From Thalassia testudinum (taxonomy: Eukaryota; Streptophyta; Magnoliopsida; Alismatales; Hydrocharitaceae), in assembly GCA_037157565.1 (NCBI GenBank), contig JAZHRO010000062.1, positions 8,060,001 to 8,124,000 on the forward strand: a stretch of 64,000 nucleotides of DNA. The letters are read 5' to 3'. Below, one piece after another: positions 23,057 through 32,739 of this stretch. Position 1 is the stretch's first letter. Each line of letters opens with the position of its first letter. Below the pieces are notes generated by a model that was given only the letters and a program-made list of their open reading frames with translations, had not been told where the DNA came from and did not search any database. The position numbers and the translations under genes are program-made.

Positions 23057-24543
23057 GCTTTTGCTAGTCCCTTAGCAAACTTTTAAGGTATTAACTTCAA
23101 TTCTAGACCATGAAATCTTTTGATGCTCAAAACTTTGATGTGTGATTTCTTCTGTAGATTAGGTTAGAATGCCGATAGTAGGCCTAGAGGTACTCAAGTA
23201 CCAACCAAGAGGAATTTTGTTTGCAGTGCATTTTTGTTAGAGAGAGACAGAGGAATTTTCTTTGTTTTTGGAGAGTTTTCTCTCTCTTTTTATTTCTAGC
23301 TTCGGATTGGCGTTACAACACAGTCTGTATCAGATTCTTAGTCCCCAACATCAATCCTCGAAGGGTCCCTACCAATCGATGCTTCGAGATAGCACCGCCC
23401 ATGGCAACCCCCAAAACCCTAGCTTTCGAGATTTCGAGATAATCCCGCCCATGGTGCTCTGGAGAAAAATCCAGACCCTTGCAATCGACATTTCGGGATA
23501 ATGCCGCCCATGGCATCTGAACCAGCACAGGGTGTTTACATGCCCTCGATAGGATATGCAGATATCCTAGGAGACAAGCACCGAGGAGACGATATGTTAT
23601 TTTGTATCTTCGAGGGGAATTTCCCGCCTCTCCGTGCCAGGAACTCGTCCAAATCAACTTGTGTTGATCAACTTCTCCTATTCTAGGTGACTTTTTCATA
23701 ACAATTTAAATGCATCTGCGTGATTTTGATACTTAGGCACACTGAACAGGACTATGTGTGGTTTGGGGTGCTTAGGTTACCAAGTCCCGTAAACCAAAGG
23801 TCAGTTGACGAGGCCAAATACACCCTAATCCTTAGACCTAATACTTAAGCTTCGCATTTTCCACAACCTCTTGAGGACTATCTAGATCTTAGCAAATACT
23901 TGAATTTTTAAGCCTATGATCACAGCCCAAGAGGCCTAAAATCAGCATTCCTACTAATCTCTTCTTTGTTTCATTAACACTTTTTTTTCCTTTCATTTTC
24001 TTTTGATATGGTCTAGAACTAAGTCAATTCCTTAATTTCTTACTAATGACTACATCTTTTTCTTTTTCTTTTCAACTTGTGCTCCGTTTTGACATTTTTA
24101 ACTCTTCCCCTTTTTCTCCTTAAAATCTGATGTGCCAACAAAATTTTCTCTCCTCTCATTTTTTTGTTCTTTTTTTAAGAATTTTTTTTTTTTGGTATTT
24201 TTGGAATATGTGATTTTTTGTGAGAGCCTTTCCGAACTTTTGATTTTTGAATGCTTGCACTTTACCACCCCCTCATGCCTAAGTTTTGCAATGTCTTCAT
24301 TGTAAACGGAGGGTGTGAAACAATTTTGGGTTCAGGAATTAGAACAGTATTATCGAGTGGGCGAATGGGTTGGGATGACTGTTGCGAATGATTTCAAGTT
24401 TTGGCATGTGTACCAGAGGTGGGATCGACTATTCTAAAATCGAACTCAAGGTGCAGTAGACGTGAAGTATAGAAGGATAATCAGAAGGATATCAATTTTT
24501 GAAATGATGGGTTGCCTCCCATTAAATGCTAAATTCAATGCCT
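23057..24543 (-). other. R3 post-ORF spacer with conserved modules
   Basis: 1.5 kb without a convincing gene. It aligns with R4 (31,119-32,726, + strand) and R10 (61,829-63,304). It contains three tandem copies of a CATGGGCGG-centred unit (23,363-23,517), the G-tract motif (24,264-24,301) and GGGAGGCAACCC (24,509-24,520). The same three modules in the same order sit behind the integrase of R10. Confidence 0.75.
23363..23517 (-). repeat. Three-copy spacer repeat, R3
   Basis: Three diverged units of about 58 bp, each with a CCATGGGCGG core followed by TATC(T/C)CGAA (minus strand). Counterparts: 32,147-32,292 (R4, +) and 62,262-62,410 (R10). Confidence 0.7.
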
Positions 24544-26496
24544 TCAGTCGAGCGAGAAATGGTTTGGAGGAGTGGTCAAACCAGATGAGTTTTGCATAAC
24601 AAGCACCTTGATCAAAAGCCTGGTTGGTCCAACCAGGTGCTTGTTCAGATCAACAGGCTGATGATGTAGCCCAAACCCAATCAATCTGGTGGGTTGATAA
24701 ATGTAGATCAAGAGATGTGGAACCCACCATATACTTTGGAATTCGAAATGGTATGGAAGTGTATAGCAAGGGTATGGCTGAGTCAAATCAGCCTGATTAG
24801 AGTAGGGATCCTTAAATGAAAAAGAATCAGTGGAAGATGTAGGAACCCTACAGGAGTGATCAGAGAAGGATGGGGCATGATTTGTAGTCTGATAGATGTC
24901 CAAAACTCGATAAAAATATGGAGGAGAAGCATCTGCAACCGGCTCAGCAAGAGGGGAATCAGAATAGAAATTGAGTCCGATTGTGGGTCGGGGTTGAAAA
25001 TGGGTTTGAATAGGTTCTGTATATGTAAAGGTAGTGGCATCAATAAGAATTGTGTATGAGAGCTCTTCTAGCAAGGGTTCAAAGGTGGGTTCATTTAGAG
25101 AGTCCTCATAGTAGCCATCAAACTCAAAGGTAAATGCCTGAAGAGTATTTATAGGATGAAGAAAATCTAAGTCAAGAAAAGACTCGAATTCTAGGTTGTA
25201 GTCACTCTCGGCACTTTTTGTTTCTGATTCCTGCGTATCAAAAAGAAATGATTCCATCTCAATGGAACCTAAATTTAAATCAGTGATCTCAGGATTAGGA
25301 ACCTCAGAGTCAGAGTCGAAGAATGGATCATGTGTGCTGGGGTCGTAGATTGGCTCGTAGTTGTCAGGAAACAATGGTTCTCCGAAATCATAGTAAGATT
25401 CAAAATCGTCAGAGAAATTGCGAGAATCAAGTTCAGAATTTGATTCGAAATCAGAGATTCCACCACAGAATAAATCACAAGATGTAGACTCAGCAACCTG
25501 ACTTGGGTCTAGCCCATTCATGGATTCCGAGCTTAAAAAGGTGTCCCTATTGGGTCTGGGCTTGGGTTTTTAGCTTGTAGGGAAGACCCAATCAAAACCC
25601 CACTCTTCTAACTCCTCAATTTCTGTATCGTAGATTAGCGCGACTTCTGAAAAATCAATAGGTATTTCTGAGGATGTTGGAGAGGTACATTCATCAAATA
25701 AAGGCCCAGAATCATAATCCAAATTCAAACTTTGATTTTCGTCATACAGGGCCTTGTTATTATCCCAAGAAGATTCAGATCCAGATTCTAGGATAAGGAT
25801 GTGGGTTGAGTTACTAGAATCCAAGTCAAAATTGCCTTCGGGGGTCACCTTATCAAAGTAATGGGTGGAATTTACACCCTCGAAAGGGTTTGATTCAATC
25901 TCATTATTACAAGAGTCTAGGAATAAAATGCTTGGTGAACTAAGGTTTTGGTTCTCTAGGGTTGGCTCAAAATTATGTTCTCCTGCAATTGGGACCTCCC
26001 AACCTATTTCAAGATCAGGCATATCATATTCCATCTGGGTTGGGAATCCACAACAACCTTGTGTCTAAAACCTGGGATTTGGGAAATCATGTTGATCCTC
26101 AATATTATTCCAAGATATTTCATTAATTATTTGGGGCATATACGGGTATTTTTGATCGATAACTTGTTTCAACAATTTCATCATTTCTTCCCATTTTTCA
26201 AGATCATCTTGGTGTTTTCCCAAAGTGCATAATTTGTCATGCAACTTTTCTATCTCAATGTATCCTGTTATGAGAATATCCTGGGTTGATCCATTTGTTG
26301 CTTCTGTTAATAATAATTGGGCACAGTTTATGATGAAGGTTGTTGTCGTTGATATATTAACCTAAATGTCTTCAATTGGTTTTGAGGTTTTGTAATCAAT
26401 CTCATAGAATCTAAGGGCATCCTCAACCATTCTATCTTTCATGGATCTTTGAGATTTAGGTTTCTTCAATGGGTTTCCTAAGTAGCCAGGCTGCAT
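24544..26496 (-). pseudogene. R3 acidic ORF of unknown function, about 650 codons, three stops
   Basis: I do not recognise this protein. One frame runs from an ATG at 26,496 to a stop at 24,544, interrupted by TAG at 26,363-26,365, TAG at 26,065-26,067 and TAA near 25,571. The N-terminal third is charged and helix-prone (KLHDKL...LEKWEEMMKLLKQV), possibly a coiled coil. The rest is very acidic with aromatic residues (FSDDFESYYDFGEP, DPFFDSDSE). The C-terminus is less acidic (TRLIGFGLHHQP). There is no signal peptide, membrane segment, protease, RT or integrase motif. It fills the gag-pol position of R3. A second copy of the C-terminal half lies on the plus strand in R4 (30,324-31,118), so the ORF belongs to a family and is not a chance frame. 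Confidence 0.7.
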
Positions 26497-27606
26497 ATTT
26501 GAATCATATGGTGGAATCAAGATGTAGAATCAAAATTCAAGTTTAGATCAAAATTGATTAGATATGAAAGAGATTCCCAAGAAAATCTGTGTGTGTGCTC
26601 TAAATAGAAGGGATGAGAGATTGGATGTGATATTGACCCAATCAAGGCACCTAAAGATTTTTGGAAGACTATAGAGGTTTGGGACGGATGATACCCCTGG
26701 ATCAGAAAGTCGTCCACCTGAAAATTACCTAGGCAACCAAGAAGGCAGAGTCCCGCAAAGACCCCAACACGGTAGAGCGCCCCCACGGGTTACAGGGTTT
26801 CCCCAACCTGACCTTCCTTGTCACTAAGGGTCCAAGTAGACCAGAATGGATAACTTGACATCTTAAGTCTACCAATTTTATGTCCTAATTTGTGCCTTTG
26901 TTTTCACTTGAATTAGCAGTTGATTTAACTTGTGACCTAATTTGGAGGTTGGTTAGCCTAAAATGTAGTCCAACGTTACCTAACTTGCCCTAAAGATGGC
27001 AAAATGAACTTCTAGGTCAAGACCTAGAAATCACCCTGATTTGACTCCTAAGTTATTAGGTCCAAGGATTTTAGGGTTCAAGTGAATTTAGAGCCTTATT
27101 TTAGGATTTTTCTTGATTATATCTTTTCAATCAAGGGATTGGGTAGTACACAAATGTGGGTGGGTTTGTTTCCTTTTTTTGCAGGCAAGTATGAACTAGC
27201 ACTCCAAAACCCTAATTGGCTTTATTTCCAAGTCCACTTTGATCTTCAATAATGTTCTCCTTAGACTTCAAACAAGAAGTGCATAGTCCAAGAAGATTAG
27301 AATTTAAGCGTAGTCCCTAATGGGCATAGGAAATTTAGGGTAGGATCTCTAAACAGAATCGCTTCAACTTCAATGAGATTTGAAAAAAAATTTGCAAATC
27401 AGGAAACTTGCTCTTTAAATGATGATTACTAAGAAAAATAAGGCAGGTGATTCCTAATTGATTGTTTCCTTTTTGTCTTCCTAAGAATAGGAGGTTGATT
27501 AGGGAAGAATAGAGAAGTTACCTGCCCTGGAGTAATTTGATTTGCATGAAAGATCTCCTCGTAAGGTACCTCGCAAAAATCACAATAAATCAAATAGGGC
27601 ATGTTA
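26497..27606 (-). other. R3 5' leader
   Basis: 1.1 kb between the unknown ORF and the LTR, AT-rich, no convincing coding frame. An in-frame TGA lies shortly upstream of the ATG at 26,496, which supports that start. Confidence 0.55.
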
Positions 27607-27624
27607 GCACTCAAATCGCCAAAA
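27607..27624 (-). other. R3 primer-site position, non-standard
   Basis: Minus strand after the LTR reads TTTTGGCGATTTGAGTGC. It begins TGGCG like a tRNA-Asp site but then departs from it, unlike R1, R2 and R6. It is either a different primer or a decayed site. Confidence 0.4.
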
Positions 27625-30323
27625 TGTTATCACGGCGAGATCGATGTTTAAAAGTGTCGCGTTGCAGCATAGTCGAAAATGCTTTCAAAATAAATACAAT
27701 TTTTATTACTCGAATAAGTTCCGAGGTCGAACATAGGGAGCAAATGGAATTCACACACTAATCTCAATAATTAATGCAACTTGAACACAAAATATTACTC
27801 AAAAACTAATTAGGAATGTAGAGCATATGAGTATATGAAGAGTAAAAAGAATTTTAGACAAAATAATGGTGATTTGAATCACCAATTTACTCAAATCTAC
27901 TAAATGAAGGAATATGAAATCAGACATCTTAAATGACTTGTGCTACAGTATCCCTTTTATTCTTGTCTGCGTGCCTCTTCTTTTCTTCTTTTCTTTCTCT
28001 GATTCTTCCTTTCTTCTATTTCTGCTTTGCTCCTTCTTCTTTTATTCTTCTTAGGCCTTCAGCTCAAGAGTTCTTCTTCTTCTTCCTCTGCCTTCAACCC
28101 TGCAATCCTTCTCTTCTTCCTCCTTTTCCTTCCTTAGGCTTTCTTCTTCTTCTTTCTTCTTCTTCCTTTGGCTCTACTCTCTCAGAATCCGACTAAGTGT
28201 TGGAGCCAATCATCTCAAGGCAAAAACCCCCTTCCCCTACACAACTCTCCTCTCTCTTTCTATTTCAATCTCGCTCTCCCAGAGCCACAGTCGGTCGGGT
28301 AATCGGACCTAGTGCATACCCGAGTCCAGGCTCACTGGCGTGTGGTGGTGGGCGAGGGGTGTAGGTCAGGCGAGTAGTCGGGTCAGCTAGGTCCACGGGT
28401 CTGGTGTCGTAGATGAGTCCGAGTGAAGGGGGAGAAGGACCTCACCCTCTATGTTTGGAGGCAAACAGCTAATGGTACTAATTCAATTTATGCGACCGAA
28501 AGTGGCTCTTCGTATCCGAGGTGGGACTAAATGTCCCAACTTTCCTCCGCGCAACGCAGCAGTAGGGTGCTTGGCCAATTTGGCGAGGCTGCAACTGCTG
28601 AAGCCCTTGTGTGAGGACTTGGATGCATGTGGGCTTTGATTGCGCACAGCCTGGAGGTATCCCCTGAGCGTAGCAAGATCTAGAGCAGCTTGAAGCTCGC
28701 TCGAAGCTCGGCAGCAATGGTGGCTTTGACCTGCTACCTGAAATCAAGAAAAGTGGCCTTATGGCTGCGTCAAAATGCTCAGTAGGGTCACCGTGGCACG
28801 GCGAATGTAACAATGGCCGTGGCGTTGAGCGACAGTAGCTGCGGTGGCCAGACGGTGAAGGGAATGGTCTGTGAGAGTGGGTCAGTTCAGGCAGGTGTTT
28901 GGGTAGATGATGGGGTGAATGGAGTGAGGGGAAATGAGCGGGAAGGTGCAGTGTAGGTTGTAGGGTGGTCGGCGAGGTGGATGGAGGTGCGTAGCGACGG
29001 GAACACCTCACCGGAGGAGTCACCGGAGATGGAGGAGATGAGGGTGTTTTAGTAGCGTCGGTGGTTGATTTTGGGAAATAGAGAGAGGGGGATAACGTAT
29101 GAGAGAGAGGAAACTTAAAAACCTACTCTAAGGACAAAAAGGGACAGAGATCCTACGTCGGTGTGGTTGCCGAACGTGGGGAAGATGAACCTCTGTAGGA
29201 GAGGCGGCGGCAAAGACGGGGCAGGAACGGCATCGGCTGGTATTGCTCGACACGGAGGACGGTGAGGGAGATAAACCCGCCACTGGTATTGTGGTTGGGT
29301 GACGAGAGAGTCGGAGATAGACCACCAGAGCTTGTGGAGACTTGCGGCCAGAGGGGAGAGAGGAATAGGGGGAATTCCGACCCAATTTCAAGCTAAGAAC
29401 AGTTGGACCTTGGGGAGTCTTTTATAGGTCATCATAGAGGGTTTTGCGCTTAGAAGCCAAGCTTCCAACCAAGGAATGGTCGCCAGAGAAGTAAGCTTTC
29501 AAGAGACCCAAATCTCTCATGTGTTCGCATGAGAGATTAGGAAAGATTCAAGGCATCTAATCGGGTTCATATTGGAGAGGATTAATTGATGTATCTCCCT
29601 TCTAATTTTGGAAGGGATTCATCAATCAATCAGGGAGAAAATCCAAGTTGAAGACCTATTTGTGAAGACGACGAAGGTGATAGGGGGCTGATTGCAAGGG
29701 TTTTTGAAAGTTAGGGGTAGAAATGTAATCAGATAAGACCTTTTTGCAAGCTAGGTCAAGGCAAGTTCTCCATAGGTTCAAATTTTGGTAAAACCCTAAT
29801 TTGGACCTAAGGAATCCAATGGTGAAGTTGTATTTTTGTTTTGACCACGTTTGACTGGATAATTTATGCAAAAGCCCAAATTAAGGCAAATATCTATCTG
29901 AGACTCCATTTTAGGTCAAAATGGGTTCTGATGGACAAATTGAAGGTACTAAACCCTAGAGAATATTGTTATTTGATTTTTAGAGGGTTTAGGTGAATCT
30001 TATCCTAACCAGAACCTTGGTTAATTAAGTGGGTCAATTTTTAGGGTTTCAAATGTCATTTAATTCTCAGAATATACATAAACTCTTTTCTGTCTGATCT
30101 AACCCACTTATTGTCCTATTAAAATCATTTGACCTTTATTCAGCCCTTGAAAAAGCCTGTGGTTGTATTGCATTGGGAAAATTGTAGTTTTACCCTAATT
30201 TCTTATTTTTCCCTCAGAATGCTTATGCAGTGAGTTATGACCTTCTGACTATTATGTAGGACCATTTATTGACTTCATTAGGTCAAAATGAGCTAGCTAG
30301 GGTTCATAATGGTGTTCCCATCA
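27625..30323 (-). repeat. R3 5' LTR (family A), 2.7 kb
   Basis: TGTTATCACGG... to ...GTTCCCATCA on the plus strand. It includes a CTT-rich tract (about 27,955-28,190), an inverted-repeat GGGAC/GTCCC motif with a USE-like sequence (28,517-28,536), and a TATA box (29,420-29,427). The flanking CCTAC (30,324-30,328) is the presumed target duplication. The frames across 28,478-29,023 and 29,128-29,391 are GC-rich LTR noise. Confidence 0.85.
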
Positions 30324-31118
30324 CCTACAAACCAAGAACCCAAGCCCATGCCTAATAGGGACACCTTTTTTAACTCAAAATCTAGGAATAAGCTAGACCC
30401 AAGTTAGGTTGCTAATTCTACATCTTTTGATTTACTCTGTGGTGGGACCTCTGATCCTGAATTAGATTCAGAACATGATTCTCACAAGTTCTCCGATGAT
30501 TTCAAATCTTACTCTGATTTCGGAGAACTGTTGTTCCCTGATGACTACGAGCCAATTTAGGACCTCAGCAACTACGACCTATCTTTTGATTCTAACACTG
30601 AGGTTAATAATTTGAAAGAAAACTCCTCTTCTACACATGCAGAACCTTCCTAAACCCATTTTCAACCCCGACCCACAACCGTACTAAATTTCTACTCTGA
30701 TTCTCCTCTCAATGAGCCGGTTGCACATGATTCTCCTCCACATTCCAATCGGGTTTCAAACATCGATCAGACTACAAATCACGACCCATCTTTCTCTGAT
30801 CACTTTCTTAGGGTTCCTACATCCTCCACTTATTCTTTTTCATTTGAGGATCCCTACTTTGATCGGGTTAATCCAATTCAGCCAAACCCTAGCCATACAC
30901 TTCCACATCCTTTTGAGCTCCACAGCATCTGGTGGGTACCCCATCTTTTAATCCACATCTATCAACCCGCCAGATTGATTGGGTTTGGGCTGCATCATAT
31001 TCTTACTGATCTGAACAAGAGCCCGGTTGGACCAACCAGGCTATTTATTAAGGTGCTTGTTCTACAAAACTCATCAGATTTAACCACTCCTTCTCCATAC
31101 CATTTTCTACTCAGCTGA
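30324..31118 (+). pseudogene. R4 acidic ORF, C-terminal part, decayed
   Basis: Plus-strand homologue of the R3 ORF (24,544-25,580). Shared stretches include LCGGTSD, KFSDDFKSY and DFGELLFPDDYEPI against CGGISD, NFSDDFESY and DFGEPLFPDNYEPI. In-frame TAGs lie after LDPS (near 30,406) and after DDYEPI (near 30,558), and frameshifts follow. The terminal SSDLTTPSPYHF / SSGLTTPPNHF match and the TGA at 31,116-31,118 agree with R3. The N-terminal part is left of R3 and outside the window. Confidence 0.7.
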
Positions 31119-32726
31119 AGGCATTAAATTTAGCGCTTAATGGGAGGCAACCCATCATTCCAAAAACCCAAGACCCTTTTGATTATCCTTTTTTGTACTT
31201 CACATCTATTGCACTCTGAGTTCAGTTTTAGAACAATTGATCCCACCTCTGGTACTCATATCAGAGCTTGAAATCATCTACAACAGTCATCCCGACCCAT
31301 TCACCCACCCAATAATCCTATTCTAATTCCTAAACCCAAAACTATTTCATACCCTCCATTTACAATGGGACATTGCAAAACTTAGGCATGGGGGGTGTTA
31401 AAGTACAAGCATATAAAAAATTCACAATTCGGAAGGATTCTCACAAAAAAAATACATATTCCAAAAAATCAAAAAAATAAAAAATTGAAAAAGAACAAAA
31501 AAAATGGAGGAAATTTTTGAGTAAATTAATTGCATATCATTCTTGAGGAGGAAAAAGGCAGGAGATTTTTGAAATGTCAAAAAGGAGTAACAATTTGAAA
31601 CAAAAAAAATAGATAGTTATTAGTAAAAGATTAAGGAATCTACTTGGTTCTAGACCAAATCAAAAGAAAGAAATAAAAGACAAAAAGTGCCAAGAGACAC
31701 AGAAGTTGGTATGAACGCTGATTTTAGGCCTCTTGGGCATGTGTTTAGGCTTAAAAATTCAAGTATTCGTTAAGATCTGGATAATCCTCAAGAGGTTGAG
31801 GAAAATGCGAAGCTTAAGTATTAGGTCTAAGGCTTAGGAATTATTCGACCTTGTTAACTGACTTCTGGTTTGCGGGACTCGGTAACCTAAGCATCCTAAT
31901 CCACACACAATATGGTTTAGTGCACTTAATTATCAAAATCATGAAAATGTATTAATTCTATTCTGAAAAAGCAACCTAGATTAGGAGCAGCTTATCAACA
32001 CAAGTTGATTTGGAAGAGTTCCTGGCATGGAGAGGTAGGAAATTTCCCTCAAAGATGTGCAATAACATACCGTCTCCTCAGTGCTTGTCTCTTAGGATAT
32101 CAAAATATCCTACTGGGGGCACGTAAGCACCTTGTGCTAGTTCAGGTGCCATGGGCGAGATTATCCCGAAATGTCGATTGCCAGGGCCTGAATTTAGCTA
32201 CAGAACACCATGGGCAGCACTATCTCGAAGTGTCGAAAGTCAGGGTTCTGGGGGTTGCCATGGACGGTGCTATCTCGAAGCATCAATTGCCAAGGACCTA
32301 CTAGGATTGATGGTGGTAGCGAGGAATCTGATGCAGATCGTGTTGTAAAGCCAATCCGAAGCTAGAAATAAAGAAAGAAAGGAGAGAGAAAACTCTCCAA
32401 AAACAAAAAAATCTTCTGTCTCTCTCCTACAAAAATGCACTACAAATTGAACTGGGACTAAACATGTTTTAAGCATGGGTGCTTTAACCGTGGAGTTCAA
32501 CGAACCTTAGGTTAGTTCCTGTGGGCCTTAGAAACCTTCATGGCAAACTAAGGCTAGAGCCTATCAAGTTTGGATCTTGGTTGGTACTTGAGTACCACTA
32601 GGCCTACTATTGGTATTCTAACCTAATCTACAAAAGAAAGCACACATCAGAAATCTAAGCATAAAAGGGCTTGGTCTAGAATTTGAGTTAATTCCACGAG
32701 ATTTTGCTAAGGGACTAGCAAAAGCT
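31119..32726 (+). other. R4 post-ORF spacer
   Basis: Homologous to the R3 and R10 spacers and carries the same modules: GGGAGGCAACCC (31,142-31,153), the G-tract motif (31,361-31,396) and the three-copy repeat (32,147-32,292). Frames at 32,005-32,348 lie over the repeat and are not supported as genes. Confidence 0.7.
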
Positions 32727-32739
32727 AGGCATGGGGGTA
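32727..32739 (+). other. R4 polypurine tract
   Basis: AGGCATGGGGGTA directly before the LTR TG at 32,740. Confidence 0.85.

Larger units (their letters stand above)
21673..30323 (-). mobile_element. R3: non-autonomous LTR retrotransposon carrying the acidic ORF
   Basis: Internal region of 4.6 kb bounded by a polypurine tract (23,043) and a primer-site position (27,624), with family A LTRs on both sides. No gag, protease, RT or integrase homology is visible. The right LTR is followed by the reading frame of the R4 copy of the same ORF, so R3 inserted into a relative. R2 has cut its left LTR. Confidence 0.8.

Noticed and set aside
28478..29023. 181-codon minus-strand frame
   Set aside because: Inside the R3 LTR; Pro/Ser/His-rich, no counterpart frame in R4, R6 or R10 LTRs.
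32005..32348. Plus-strand frames over the R4 three-copy repeat
   Set aside because: Not conserved as frames in R3 or R10, where the same DNA carries stops; best seen as a non-coding repeat.
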